Numbered from the stretch's first letter, positions 16,264-25,622 are shown. The stretch: 64,000 bases of DNA from Candidatus Saccharimonadota bacterium (GCA_017404325.1 JAFRCO010000013.1:58988-122987); one strand, 5' to 3'. Translations and numbers: made by a program. The notes: a model not told the origin generated them from the letters alone.

Positions 16264-16698
16264 ATGCGCGGATTTAGTAAAGCAATTATTACTGGTAATT
16301 TAACTCGGGATCCGGAACTTCGTACTACTCCGAACGGTGCTAGCGTCTGTAGTTTCTCGGTTGCCGTTAACCGCGTTTATCGTGATTCGAATGGCGAACA
16401 GAAAGAAGATGTTTCTTTCATCGATTGTTCTGCCTGGGGTAAACTTGGTGAAATGATTAGTCAATACGCGAAGAAAGGTTCTGGTGTCCTCGTTTCTGGT
16501 CGTCTCGACCAACGCAGCTGGGAAGATAAAACCAGTGGCCAAAAACGCTCTCGCGTCGAAATCGTTGTTGAAGATTTCAACTTCACTGGCCAAGCCCCGA
16601 CTGGTGGCGCTAGCTCGAGTACCGAGTCTGCTCCATCTAACGACATTCCTGATGACATCCCGGACGAAGAAATTGACCTAAGTGATGTCCCATTCTAA
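16264..16698 (+). CDS. ssb: single-stranded DNA-binding protein
   Basis: This 144-residue protein has an N-terminal OB fold (about residues 1-105; KAIITGNLTRDPELR, then SFIDCSAWGKLGE) that binds single-stranded DNA during replication and repair. The linker is Gly/Ser-rich. The acidic C-terminal tip ends EIDLSDVPF, the conserved peptide that recruits partner proteins, here with VPF in place of the E. coli IPF. It is translationally linked to rpsF. Confidence 0.96.
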   Translation: MRGFSKAIITGNLTRDPELRTTPNGASVCSFSVAVNRVYRDSNGEQKEDVSFIDCSAWGKLGEMISQYAKKGSGVLVSGRLDQRSWEDKTSGQKRSRVEIVVEDFNFTGQAPTGGASSSTESAPSNDIPDDIPDEEIDLSDVPF

Positions 16699-16722
16699 AG
16701 AAAAAGCGAAGGAGAATAGAAA

Positions 16723-16920
16723 ATGAAAAGGTTAAAAAGTAATCCAAACCTATACTTTGATTATCGTGACACAAAGACACTTCAAAGATATATCGATAGC
16801 TATGGCCGAATTGAACCAATCGCTAAAACTGGTTTATCCGCGAAGCAACAACGCCAACTCGCAACCGCGATTAAGCGTGCTCGTCATTTAGCCCTCTTAC
16901 CATTTATTTCAAATAATTAA
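16723..16920 (+). CDS. rpsR: 30S ribosomal protein bS18
   Basis: This 65-residue protein has the core S18 signature: [17 protein letters not shown] and [21 protein letters not shown]. It has no zinc-type cysteines. It pairs with bS6 on the 30S platform. GGAG lies 8 nt before the ATG. It sits between ssb and efp in the same operon. Confidence 0.95.
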   Translation: MKRLKSNPNLYFDYRDTKTLQRYIDSYGRIEPIAKTGLSAKQQRQLATAIKRARHLALLPFISNN

Positions 16921-16931
16921 AAGGAGGCAAA

Positions 16932-17492
16932 ATGTACGGACCAACAGATTTAAAGAAAAATACTCTTATTACCTTAGACGGACAACCGTATAAAGTGGTT
17001 GAGTATTCCCAAAAAGTCATGGGCCGGGGTGGCTCAATCGTCAACGTGAAGGTTAAAAACCTCATCACTGGCGCCTTACTTCCGAAGACTTTTAAGGGCC
17101 AAGAAAAAATCGAGCCCGCAGAAGTTACGACGAGAAAGGTTCAATATCTTTATAGAGACGATGAAAAATTCTACTTTATGGATCCTGAATCTTTTGAGCA
17201 ATATGAATTACCTGCCGACATGGTAGGCGATTCAAAAGATTTTATGAAAGACGGTGATGAAATGGAAATCCAGTTCTACAACGGAACTCCGATCAACCTC
17301 GTTCTCCCGAAAAATCTTTGGCTTGCCGTTACCTATACCGAAAACGCAGTTAAAGGCGACACCTCGACTTCCGTCATGAAAGACGCGACCTTAGAGACCG
17401 GCGTCGTAATTAAGGTTCCTGCTTTTATTAAAGAAGGTGACATTGTCTCGGTCGACACGGAGACCTATGACTACCGCGAACGAAAAAAGTAG
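16932..17492 (+). CDS. efp: elongation factor P
   Basis: This 186-residue three-domain protein rescues ribosomes stalled on polyproline. The N-terminal KOW-like domain, OB domain and C-terminal domain (ending VSVDTETYDYRERKK) are all present. The tip of the domain I loop reads MGRGG, so the residue that is modified in other bacteria is Arg32 here. Arg32 is the residue rhamnosylated in the EarP-type EF-P of Pseudomonas, but no EarP gene is in the window. AAGGAGG lies 6 nt before the ATG. Last of the ribosomal operon, overlapping the next gene. Confidence 0.95.
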   Translation: MYGPTDLKKNTLITLDGQPYKVVEYSQKVMGRGGSIVNVKVKNLITGALLPKTFKGQEKIEPAEVTTRKVQYLYRDDEKFYFMDPESFEQYELPADMVGDSKDFMKDGDEMEIQFYNGTPINLVLPKNLWLAVTYTENAVKGDTSTSVMKDATLETGVVIKVPAFIKEGDIVSVDTETYDYRERKK

Positions 17493-18027
17493 AGGTTACT
17501 ATAAAATTAAGGGCGCCGCTAGCGCCTTTAATTTTGATTTTAGAAATAAAGTAGTCCTCGATATCGGCTCCTCAACCGGCGGTTTTACCGAATATGCCCT
17601 AGAAAAAGGTGCTTTTAAAGTCATCGCGGTTGAAAAAGGTACGCACCAAATGTTGCCGCGCTTAAAAAATAACCCTCGCGTTGAACTCCATGAAAAAACC
17701 GACATTTTTGATTATGTTTGTATCGTGGATGTCATTTTAGCTGACGTTTCTTTTATTAGCCTAACGAAGATTTTAAAGTACGCTAGACTAAATCTAGCCG
17801 ACAAACACACTGAATTACTTGTCATGCTAAAACCACAATTCGAAGCAAAAGAAAACCAACTAAAAAATGGCGTCGTAAAAAATGAAACCATTCGTCGTGA
17901 TATTATTAAAAATTTTGAAACATGGTTAAAACATAATCATTTTGTCATTTTAAAGAAAAAAGACAACGAGTTAAAAGGGAAGACTGGCAATATTGAAAGA
18001 TTTTATTATTTAATGCTTGAAAAATAA
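17467..18027 (+). CDS. TlyA-like RNA 2'-O-methyltransferase lacking the S4 domain
   Basis: This 186-residue protein has a Rossmann methyltransferase domain beginning with LDIGSSTGGFTEYALEKGA, the AdoMet motif of TlyA-type (hemolysin-like) rRNA methyltransferases. It also has LADVSFISLTKIL and MLKPQFEA. TlyA proteins normally carry an N-terminal S4 RNA-binding domain (about 60 residues) before the SRGG-like stretch; here the protein begins only eight residues before SRGYYK, so S4 is missing. The ATG 17467 start overlaps efp by 26 nt. Ribose methylation of rRNA is inferred; catalytic competence without S4 is unknown. Confidence 0.8.
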   Translation: MTTANEKSRGYYKIKGAASAFNFDFRNKVVLDIGSSTGGFTEYALEKGAFKVIAVEKGTHQMLPRLKNNPRVELHEKTDIFDYVCIVDVILADVSFISLTKILKYARLNLADKHTELLVMLKPQFEAKENQLKNGVVKNETIRRDIIKNFETWLKHNHFVILKKKDNELKGKTGNIERFYYLMLEK

Positions 18028-18036
18028 AAAGTTTAA

Positions 18037-18045
18037 GCTTATAAT
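18037..18045 (+). promoter_or_regulatory. -10 box, leaderless promoter of the pilus operon
   Basis: TATAAT (18040-18045) ends 6 nt before the pilM ATG. No Shine-Dalgarno is present. Confidence 0.6.
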
Positions 18046-18051
18046 GGTCTT

Positions 18052-19098
18052 ATGAACTTATTACATGGCGTGGGCGACTTTTTCTCCCTAGACATTGGGA
18101 CGAATTCGATGCGAATTGTTCAGCTTTCTGGCGGTAGCCAACATGGTTGGGTGCTCCAGAAATATTCTTACATTCCTATCGATCCAAAACTCACACAAGA
18201 TTCTTCTGATTTAGGTAAAAAACGTCTCGGCGAGGCGATTCTTGGTGCCGTAAATCAGGCTGGTATTAAAACGAAAAATATTGCAGTTGGTTTGCCGGCT
18301 GGCAAAACTTTCACTTCTATCGTTGAAACTGATACTTTACCAGAAAAAGAACTCCGAAAAACTTTCAAATACGAAATTGATAAATATGTCCCGATGGCAA
18401 TGAGCGATGCGAAAGCCGACTATATCATCCTTGGCCCGAGTCCTAATGACCCGGCTCGTACTGAAGTCCTCGTTAGCTCAGTCGCAAAAGACTATGCCGA
18501 ATCGGTCATGGAAATGATTGAAAAAACTGGCTTGAATATTGTTGCAATGGAACCGGAGCCTCTTGCTATGGCGCGTTCTCTTGCTATTCCTGGCGCCATT
18601 GACGCGACCCTCGTCGTAGATTTCGGTGAAAAATCGACCGATCTTGCCATTGTCTTTAAGAACCAACCTCGTCTTGTTCGTTCAATTCCTGGTGGTTTCG
18701 GCGTCTTAGTCAAAGCTGTCGCGAGTGGTCTTGACGTTCGTGAAGATCAAGCCCGTCAGTTCATCTTGAAATTTGGTCTCGATGAACACCAAGTCGAAGG
18801 TCAAGTCTTCAAAATGCTTAATTCTCATCTCGACAATTTCGCTTCCGAACTTGCTAAGTCCGTTCGTTTCTTCCAAACGAAATACATTGGTGGCAAAATC
18901 GGTGGTATTGTGCTTTCTGGCTATGCCGGTATGATTCCGCTCTTCGCTGAGTATATTGAAGCTAAAACTAACGTTCCGACCATGAAAGGAAACCCATGGC
19001 AGCTCGTTCGCACGACTCCTGAACAACAACAGGCCCTCATGAACGTCGCTAGCGAATTTGCTGTTGCAATTGGCTTATCGGAAAGGAGTAATGACTAA
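18052..19098 (+). CDS. pilM: type IV pilus assembly protein PilM
   Basis: This 348-residue actin-like ATPase fold protein (FFSLDIGTNSMRIVQL at the start, LVVDFGEKSTDLAIV in the middle, GGIVLSGYAG near 280) forms the cytoplasmic ring that links the pilus motor to the inner-membrane proteins PilN and PilO. The gene opens the run pilM-N-O-P-like-B and its stop overlaps the pilN start (TAATG). Length is as in other PilM proteins. Confidence 0.93.
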   Translation: MNLLHGVGDFFSLDIGTNSMRIVQLSGGSQHGWVLQKYSYIPIDPKLTQDSSDLGKKRLGEAILGAVNQAGIKTKNIAVGLPAGKTFTSIVETDTLPEKELRKTFKYEIDKYVPMAMSDAKADYIILGPSPNDPARTEVLVSSVAKDYAESVMEMIEKTGLNIVAMEPEPLAMARSLAIPGAIDATLVVDFGEKSTDLAIVFKNQPRLVRSIPGGFGVLVKAVASGLDVREDQARQFILKFGLDEHQVEGQVFKMLNSHLDNFASELAKSVRFFQTKYIGGKIGGIVLSGYAGMIPLFAEYIEAKTNVPTMKGNPWQLVRTTPEQQQALMNVASEFAVAIGLSERSND

Positions 19099-20324
19099 TG
19101 GCTCTCGAAATTAACCTCGTACCTGATATTAAAAACGAGATGATAAGGACTTTGAAATTGAGGAATTTTATCCTCTTCCTTTCCATCATCGTTGCTTCTG
19201 CTAGTGTAGCTATCGTCTTTATTTTTGGTGTTATTGTTGGTGGCCAACAAATCGCCATTAACAACAAAAAAGGCCTGCTTGAAACCTTTTCAAGTAAACT
19301 TAATTCCTACAGCGACTTAAATGAATTTCTCACCATCAAAGACCAGGTCGACAACATTACAGCTATCACCGAAAACAAAACCGTCGCTTCGCGTACCTTT
19401 AATATTCTTCTAGCTTTAATCCCGACCGATAGTCCCGACAGCATCGAAATTTCGGAATTAACAGTTGATCTTGTTTCTGAAGAAACCCCGACCTTCAGTT
19501 TGGAAGCCCAGGCAAACGCTGGCCAGGCTCCGTTCATCGATTACAACGTACTCGATGCCTTTAAGAAAAGTATGGAATATATGCGCTATGACTACGGCAA
19601 CTATGTCGACAAAGAAGGCAACACTATTCCGGCTTACTGTATGATTGAAAAAGATTCTGACGGTGCCTACTTCTATGATTCAGACAAAAAGAGCTTATAC
19701 GCTTATTGGAATATTATGGCTGAAGGCTGTAACACTACTGCCGAAAAAACATCAGAAGAAGAAAATACGTCTGAAGAAACAAACGATAAGACTGAAAACA
19801 CAGACACAAAAGAAGAATCCGACAAAGAAATCACTTCTTTCGCTGGTTATGACTTAGAAGACTATAACGACAGCAAAGTTGTTAAAATCTGGCGCACCCC
19901 GCAATTCGATAGTTGGTATAGCAAAGGTTATATCAACGCCGATGACGGAACAATCGCGGGCGTCCAACACTTCGAAAGCGCCTGCATAACCTACAAGGGC
20001 GAAAAAGCTTCAGAAAAATCGAAGATGAAATGGACAGAAACTAATGATACTTGTCTTCTTGTCCCGAATGGTACAGATGGAATTAATATTCTCGAATCTT
20101 CGAACGGCCGAAGTGCTTCCGAAGAATTAGTCCTGCGCTTTTCCGCTGTTATTAACCTAGCTCCTGAAGTCTTTGATTTCAACAATTCTCATATGATTGC
20201 TCTTGGTCCGTCTGAACGACGCAACGTGACTGACTCTTATCTCCAGATTCAATCCATCTTCGGTGAGCGTGCAAAAGATTGTCAAGAAGGCGATACCGCC
20301 TGTAGTACGAATGGAGGGAATTAA
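19098..20324 (+). CDS. pilN: type IV pilus inner-membrane protein PilN-like, enlarged
   Basis: This 408-residue protein starts MALEINLVPDIKNEM, the conserved PilN N-terminus whose INLLP-like motif binds PilM. One membrane helix follows (about residues 25-50). It is about twice the usual PilN size. An insertion in the outer domain contains a run of Glu/Thr/Asn/Lys around residues 213-245. The region around residues 180-320 has several aromatic residues and cysteines. It is coupled to pilM and spaced 1 nt from the pilO-like start. Confidence 0.85.
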   Translation: MALEINLVPDIKNEMIRTLKLRNFILFLSIIVASASVAIVFIFGVIVGGQQIAINNKKGLLETFSSKLNSYSDLNEFLTIKDQVDNITAITENKTVASRTFNILLALIPTDSPDSIEISELTVDLVSEETPTFSLEAQANAGQAPFIDYNVLDAFKKSMEYMRYDYGNYVDKEGNTIPAYCMIEKDSDGAYFYDSDKKSLYAYWNIMAEGCNTTAEKTSEEENTSEETNDKTENTDTKEESDKEITSFAGYDLEDYNDSKVVKIWRTPQFDSWYSKGYINADDGTIAGVQHFESACITYKGEKASEKSKMKWTETNDTCLLVPNGTDGINILESSNGRSASEELVLRFSAVINLAPEVFDFNNSHMIALGPSERRNVTDSYLQIQSIFGERAKDCQEGDTACSTNGGN

Positions 20325-20325
20325 A

Positions 20326-21201
20326 ATGGCAAAAGAAGTCGCTATAGGAAAAAGAGCTAAAATCTCCGAAGCCCAACAATATATGTTATTCGCTGTTCTA
20401 GGTGCTTCAATCTTCCTCGGCGTTGCAATTTCGCTCGTCATACATTTTTCAAAACAAATTTCCTTTAATGCTGAAGTGATTATGGCCGAGGACCAAGCCA
20501 TTGACGCTTATTCGGACGTCATTAAATCAGTTGGTGTCTGTAAATCTCCTCGGGCAAAAGCCTATTCAAACGATGAATTAAAAGCTTGCGATCCGGATGG
20601 CATTGATATTTCAGAAATTCCGGGTACTCTTCGTGCGAACATTCTCGAAACTCTTGCTGCCGACGAAGCTTTGAATTCTGTCCCGAAAGACTCTGGTTCT
20701 AGTTGTATTAATGCAAAAACTGAAAAGAATTATACCTACAAAGAATTAAACGAAATTTATGACAAAGCTAAAACTCCGGAAGAATTAGTTGCCGCTAGCC
20801 AGCTCATTAAAGGCTGTTCGGCGCTCCGTATTATTCCTGACGCCCTTCCTGCCTTTAAAAACGAAGAAGCTCTTCTCGCTAGCTTGAATAAATTGTTCCT
20901 TCTTTCTGGTCGTGAACCAGAAACCCTTAGCCCAAGCGGCACCATCGAAGCTTCTGATTTAGGCGCTGGTCTTAATGCCGTTATTGTCAACCTTTCTCTC
21001 GAAGACGCGACCACAAAAGAAACCACTAGATTATTGACTAACATCGAACGCTCTATTCGTGAATTTAATTTTAATACCATGACTATCAGCTGGAGCGGTT
21101 CTTCTTCGCTTTCTTTCCGTGGTCAGGCTACCGCATTTTATCGTGACGAATCAACAGTTGTCGAAGTGAATAAAATAATTCAAGCGGAGGAAAATGAATG
21201 A
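20326..21201 (+). CDS. pilO: type IV pilus inner-membrane protein PilO-like
   Basis: This 291-residue protein has a cytoplasmic tail, one membrane helix (about residues 20-45) and an outer ferredoxin-like or coiled-coil domain. It is assigned as PilO from position directly after pilN and from its topology; sequence conservation is weak. A GGAGGG site precedes ATG 20326, and its stop overlaps the next start (ATGA). It probably dimerises with PilN to align the motor. Confidence 0.75.
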   Translation: MAKEVAIGKRAKISEAQQYMLFAVLGASIFLGVAISLVIHFSKQISFNAEVIMAEDQAIDAYSDVIKSVGVCKSPRAKAYSNDELKACDPDGIDISEIPGTLRANILETLAADEALNSVPKDSGSSCINAKTEKNYTYKELNEIYDKAKTPEELVAASQLIKGCSALRIIPDALPAFKNEEALLASLNKLFLLSGREPETLSPSGTIEASDLGAGLNAVIVNLSLEDATTKETTRLLTNIERSIREFNFNTMTISWSGSSSLSFRGQATAFYRDESTVVEVNKIIQAEENE

Positions 21202-21512
21202 AAACTGATTTAGCTTCAGCTATTGGCGCTGCCATTGTGGGTCTTCTAATTGCCTTTTTCGTTACCAATTTCTTCACAGGAGAAATCGAAGACTTCTCTT
21301 ATAAAACTGTCGAAACAACTGTCAACGCGGATTTAGGAAGCCCGAATCCAGAAGTCTTTAATTATCGTGCTTTAAATCCGACCGTCGAAGTCTATGTCGG
21401 TTCTTGTGCCGAATACAATGAAAATGGTGAATGCATCGAAGTCTATACAGACGAAGATGAAGAAGACGAAGAAACAAACGAAGAAGCTGAGACGGACCAG
21501 GAGAATTTCTAA
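21198..21512 (+). CDS. small single-pass membrane protein in the PilP position
   Basis: This 104-residue protein has a membrane helix at about residues 7-27, a short outer domain with a cysteine pair (about residues 75 and 83), and a strongly acidic tail of Glu and Asp. It lies where pilP is found in gram-negative loci but has no lipobox and no similarity I can see. It is coupled to both neighbours (ATGA, TAATG). It is probably a pilus alignment subunit of this lineage. Confidence 0.65.
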   Translation: MKTDLASAIGAAIVGLLIAFFVTNFFTGEIEDFSYKTVETTVNADLGSPNPEVFNYRALNPTVEVYVGSCAEYNENGECIEVYTDEDEEDEETNEEAETDQENF

Positions 21513-23275
21513 TGGCTCTTCTAACCAAAGAAGCCGAGGAAAAAATCATCAGCCTTCTTGTTGGTGAAGGTTTAGCTGACAGCAATCTTGTTAGTGGTAT
21601 CAAAGGCGAAGCCGATTCGAATGGAACTTCGGCTTTATCCGAATTATTGAATCGAAAGATTATTAGTCCCGACATGGTTGCCCATGCTACCGCCATTATT
21701 ATTGGTGTTCCTTATGTTGAATTAAAGAATATTACTATCGACCAAGACATTCTCGCAAGAATTCCAGGCGATGCTTCCTCACGTGTCCTTGCCGTACCGC
21801 TTGGCGAAAAAGACGGACTTTTAAACGTTGCTATGGTCGACGTTACGAACGTCCAAGCGACCGACTATATTTCCAACCTTATTAACCAGCCTATTCGAGT
21901 TTGGATGTCGAGCGAACGTGGTATTCGTGAAATTCTAGACAAATATCATGGTGATCTTTCTGGTGTTAAAGAAGCGGTTAAAGAAACTAACGCCGAAGCT
22001 ATTTCGGAAGCCCAATCTAATGTTAAAACCATCGTTCAAGATTCTCCAATCAGTAAAGCCTTAACTACGATTCTTAGTTACGCCGCAAAAACTAAAGCTT
22101 CCGATATTCACATTGAACCGCTTGAAAATTCACTAGTTATTCGTTGTCGTATTGATGGTGTGCTTCGAAAAATCATGGATCTTCCTAAAACCGTTGCCCC
22201 TGCGCTTGTTTCTCGTATTAAAATTCTTTCGAATCTAAAAATCGATGAACATCGTATTCCTCAGGATGGTCAGTTCACCGTTCTTGTCGACGATAAGGAA
22301 ATTGATCTTCGTATCGCAATTTCTCCTGTCACTTGGGGCGAACAAGTCGTTATTCGTCTTCTTGATAAAAAAGGCGTTTCGATGGAAGTCGATAAAATGG
22401 GTATGACCGGTCGTGCTCTTCGTTCAGTCCTTGCTGGTATTGAAAAACCGAATGGCATGATTCTAACTTCCGGTCCAACTGGTTCTGGTAAGTCGACTAC
22501 TCTTTATGCTCTAATCCAAAAAATTAAATCCGAACAAATTAACGTCGTAACTTTGGAGGATCCGGTCGAATATAAAATGGACGGCATTAACCAAATCCAG
22601 GTCAACGTCGATGCCGGCCTTACTTTCGCCTCTGGTCTTCGTTCTATTCTTCGTCAAGACCCTGACGTAGTCATGGTCGGAGAGATTCGTGATTCCGAAA
22701 CTGCTGGTCTTGCGGTCCAAGCCGCTCTAACCGGCCACCTCGTTTTTAGCACCCTCCACACCAATTCAGCCGCCGGTATCTTACCACGTCTTCTTGATAT
22801 GGGTATCGAACCCTTCCTACTTGCTTCGACCTTAAATGTCGTTATCGGTCAGCGTCTCGTTCGTCGTATTACTGAAAAACGTGAACTATATAAATCTTCC
22901 GATCTCGAAACAAAGGGAATTAATGAAATAGTCGGAAGTCTTTTGCCGAAAGACAAAGACTCGGTCGCTGACGTAAGCGAAGACCTTGGTTATCCTGGCT
23001 TACCAGTTAAAAACGATGAACATTATATGCTTGCGAAAGGCATGGATACTAAGGAAACTCCGGGCGGTTATTCCGGCCGTGCCGGTCTTTATGAAACTAT
23101 TGATGTTGATGAAGATATTCAGAAAATGATTATTAGTCATTCTACTGCCAACGAAATTATGAGGCTAGCTAGGTCGAAGGGAACTGTCACAATGCGCCAA
23201 GACGGCATTCTGAAAGTTCTATCTGGTATAACAACAATGGAGGAGGTAAACCGCGTTGCGAGTGATTTATCGTAA
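21512..23275 (+). CDS. pilB: type IV pilus extension ATPase PilB
   Basis: This 587-residue GspE/PilB-family motor has an N-terminal MshE-like domain (about 1-150), then the ATPase core. Walker A is GPTGSGKST from residue 321, followed by the Asp box (VTLEDPVEY), Walker B (VMVGEIRDSETA) and His box (TGHLVFSTLHTN). The tetracysteine zinc motif usual after the His box is absent: RRITEKRELYKSS stands where RRLCPxCK is expected. The ATPase powers pilus polymerisation. It is the last gene of the pilM operon; pilT has its own promoter. Confidence 0.95.
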   Translation: MALLTKEAEEKIISLLVGEGLADSNLVSGIKGEADSNGTSALSELLNRKIISPDMVAHATAIIIGVPYVELKNITIDQDILARIPGDASSRVLAVPLGEKDGLLNVAMVDVTNVQATDYISNLINQPIRVWMSSERGIREILDKYHGDLSGVKEAVKETNAEAISEAQSNVKTIVQDSPISKALTTILSYAAKTKASDIHIEPLENSLVIRCRIDGVLRKIMDLPKTVAPALVSRIKILSNLKIDEHRIPQDGQFTVLVDDKEIDLRIAISPVTWGEQVVIRLLDKKGVSMEVDKMGMTGRALRSVLAGIEKPNGMILTSGPTGSGKSTTLYALIQKIKSEQINVVTLEDPVEYKMDGINQIQVNVDAGLTFASGLRSILRQDPDVVMVGEIRDSETAGLAVQAALTGHLVFSTLHTNSAAGILPRLLDMGIEPFLLASTLNVVIGQRLVRRITEKRELYKSSDLETKGINEIVGSLLPKDKDSVADVSEDLGYPGLPVKNDEHYMLAKGMDTKETPGGYSGRAGLYETIDVDEDIQKMIISHSTANEIMRLARSKGTVTMRQDGILKVLSGITTMEEVNRVASDLS

Positions 23276-23282
23276 TGTTTAT

Positions 23283-23290
23283 GGTAAAAT
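23283..23290 (+). promoter_or_regulatory. -10 box, leaderless promoter of pilT
   Basis: TAAAAT (23285-23290) ends 6 nt before ATG 23297. Confidence 0.5.
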
Positions 23291-23296
23291 ATAATT

Positions 23297-24379
23297 ATGG
23301 AAAATAGTGGGCAATTAAATACACCAAAAATTGAAAACTTACTTGAAGAATGTATTCGTCGCAATGCTTCCGATTTACATATCCAATATGGCCTTCCGCC
23401 AATTCTTCGTGTTGATGGTGCTCTCGCGCCAATTAATGGCAGTAATCCGCTAAATGAAGAAACTGTACGAGAATTAATTTTTGCGACCTTAGACGACGAA
23501 CAACAAAAAATCCTCATAAAAGACAAAGAGTTCGATTACTCTTTTGCCTTCGGCGATGTTGCGCGTTTTCGTGTAAATGCTTTCCACGAACGCGGTAAGC
23601 TTGCCGCTGCCTTCCGTCTCATCCCAAACCAAATTCGTGGCATCCATGATCTAGGTATGCCATCCATCGTTGAGACTTTTGCTGAATTCCCGCGCGGTCT
23701 TGTTCTTGTTACTGGTCCGACCGGTTCTGGTAAATCTACTACTCTCGCTGCTCTTGTTGATAAAATTAACCGTGAAAAATCTACCCATATTATTACTATT
23801 GAAGATCCGATTGAGTTTACTCATAAATCTATTCGTTCGGTCATCGCTCAACGTGAGGTTCATTACGATACCTTCTCCTTCGCGGCCGCTCTTCGTTCGG
23901 TACTTCGTGAAGACCCGGATGTAGTATTAATCGGCGAGATGCGCGATCTCGAAACCATTCAAGCCGCGATTACTATCGCTGAAACTGGCCACCTTGTCTT
24001 TGCGACTTTACACACTAACTCCGCCGCTCAATCTATCGACCGTATGGTTGACGTTTTCCCGTCACACCAACAGCCCCAAGTCCGTACCCAGCTTGCTAAT
24101 ATGCTGATGGCCATTTGTGCTCAACGTCTTGTTCCTGCCATCGGTGGCGGTCGTGTAGTTGCTGCTGAAATTATGATTGCTAACTCCGCAATCCGTGCAT
24201 TAATTCGCGATGGTAAGACTCATCAAATCGATACCGCTATCCAAACCGGTGCCGACCAGGGCATGCAGACTATGGACCGTACGCTCGCGAAGCTTGTTCA
24301 AACTGGTGTGATTACTTACGATGCGGCGCGCGAATATGCCGTCGATATTAATGAATTTAATCGTTTAGTAAAGGGGTAA
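23297..24379 (+). CDS. pilT: type IV pilus retraction ATPase PilT
   Basis: This 360-residue protein has an N-terminal PAS-like domain (ASDLHIQYGLPPILRVDG) and a RecA-like core with Walker A GPTGSGKST from residue 140, Walker B VVLIGEMRDLET and LATLHTNSAAQSIDR. It carries the AIRALIRDGKTHQI motif typical of retraction motors. It depolymerises the pilus for twitching. It is followed after 1 nt by pilC, so the motor pair and platform are co-expressed. Confidence 0.95.
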   Translation: MENSGQLNTPKIENLLEECIRRNASDLHIQYGLPPILRVDGALAPINGSNPLNEETVRELIFATLDDEQQKILIKDKEFDYSFAFGDVARFRVNAFHERGKLAAAFRLIPNQIRGIHDLGMPSIVETFAEFPRGLVLVTGPTGSGKSTTLAALVDKINREKSTHIITIEDPIEFTHKSIRSVIAQREVHYDTFSFAAALRSVLREDPDVVLIGEMRDLETIQAAITIAETGHLVFATLHTNSAAQSIDRMVDVFPSHQQPQVRTQLANMLMAICAQRLVPAIGGGRVVAAEIMIANSAIRALIRDGKTHQIDTAIQTGADQGMQTMDRTLAKLVQTGVITYDAAREYAVDINEFNRLVKG

Positions 24380-24380
24380 A

Positions 24381-25586
24381 ATGAAACGGTTCAATTATAG
24401 AGCAAAAGAAAAAGACACCGGCAAAGTTGTAAAAGGTAGCATCCAGGCCGAAAATGAACAGATCGCCGGCCGCCTTTTGATTGACCAAGGTTACATTCCT
24501 GAAGTAGTAACTGAACAGGGTGCCGGATTGTTCGATAAAAAGAACCGCATTACAACAAAAGACCGTATTACCTTTACTCGCCAAATGGCGACTTTGATTG
24601 GCGCTGGGCTTCCGCTCGCAACTAGTCTTCGTACCGTTGCTGAACAAACCCAGAACAAAAGTATGAAATCTATCGTTGAGGAAATTCTCGCCAATGTTGA
24701 ATCTGGTAAAAGTTTATACGAGTCGTTTTCTAATCACCCAGATATTTTTAATGGTGTTTATTTAGCTTTAATCCAAGCCGGCGAAACCTCTGGTACTCTC
24801 GATCTTGCCTTAAAACGCCTTGCTGACCAAGAGGAAAAAGATGCCGCCATGATGTCTAAAATTCGTGGTGCACTCGTCTATCCGGGTATCATCCTCGTAG
24901 TTATTATCGCAGTCCTAGCTTTCATGATGATCGCAGTTGTTCCTCAGGTCGAGAATCTTTATAATGACATGCATCAAGAACTCCCCGGCTTAACTAAATT
25001 CCTAGTTGATGTTACGAATTTCTTCGGACAATTCTGGTGGCTTGTTTTACTTATCCTTGCAGGCATCGTTGGCGGTATCTTCTATGCCGTCAAAAATACT
25101 ACTGTCGGTCGTAAGACCATGGACACCTTTAAAATCAGAGTTCCGATTTTCGGCGGACTTTTCCGAAAGCTCTATGTTTCACGTTTTGCTCGTACTTGCG
25201 AAATGATGTTAGCTACTGGTGTTCCGATGCTCGACTCGGTTAAAATTTCAATCGATTCGGTTAACAATACTATTGTTGAGGAAGAATATAATAAGTCCCT
25301 CGACATTATTAAAGGCGGCAAACCTCTTTCCGAATCCTTAAAGGATAGGGAATACATGCTCCCGCTTGTCCCTCAGATGGCTAGTATTGGTGAGGAATCT
25401 GGTAAAATCGACGAAATGCTCGGTAAAGCCGCCCAGGTTTACGAAAACGAACTTGATGAACAGATTAATAATATCTCTACGATGATTGAACCGATCTTAA
25501 TGGTTATTATGGCCGGTCTTATCGGTGTCGTCATCGGCGGTACCCTACTTCCGATTTATTCACTCGTCAACTCCGTCAATGTTTAA
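24381..25586 (+). CDS. pilC: type IV pilus platform protein PilC
   Basis: This 401-residue GspF-family inner-membrane protein has two T2SSF repeats (about residues 70-190 and 270-395) and three membrane helices near 168-190, 215-240 and 370-395. GERAG-like motifs such as LIQAGETSGTLD and MASIGEESGKIDEML mark each repeat. It transmits motor rotation to pilin assembly. A GGGG-containing site before the ATG and 1-nt spacing from pilT show operon coupling. Confidence 0.95.
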   Translation: MKRFNYRAKEKDTGKVVKGSIQAENEQIAGRLLIDQGYIPEVVTEQGAGLFDKKNRITTKDRITFTRQMATLIGAGLPLATSLRTVAEQTQNKSMKSIVEEILANVESGKSLYESFSNHPDIFNGVYLALIQAGETSGTLDLALKRLADQEEKDAAMMSKIRGALVYPGIILVVIIAVLAFMMIAVVPQVENLYNDMHQELPGLTKFLVDVTNFFGQFWWLVLLILAGIVGGIFYAVKNTTVGRKTMDTFKIRVPIFGGLFRKLYVSRFARTCEMMLATGVPMLDSVKISIDSVNNTIVEEEYNKSLDIIKGGKPLSESLKDREYMLPLVPQMASIGEESGKIDEMLGKAAQVYENELDEQINNISTMIEPILMVIMAGLIGVVIGGTLLPIYSLVNSVNV

Positions 25587-25593
25587 ATAGCCC

Positions 25594-25622
25594 TTGATTT
25601 TTTATGAAATTTACGCTATGAT
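25594..25622 (+). promoter_or_regulatory. sigma-70 promoter of the major pilin gene
   Basis: TTGATT (25594-25599), 17 nt, TATGAT (25617-25622). The short leader carries GAAAGGA before ATG 25661. This separates the abundant pilin from the motor genes. Confidence 0.7.
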
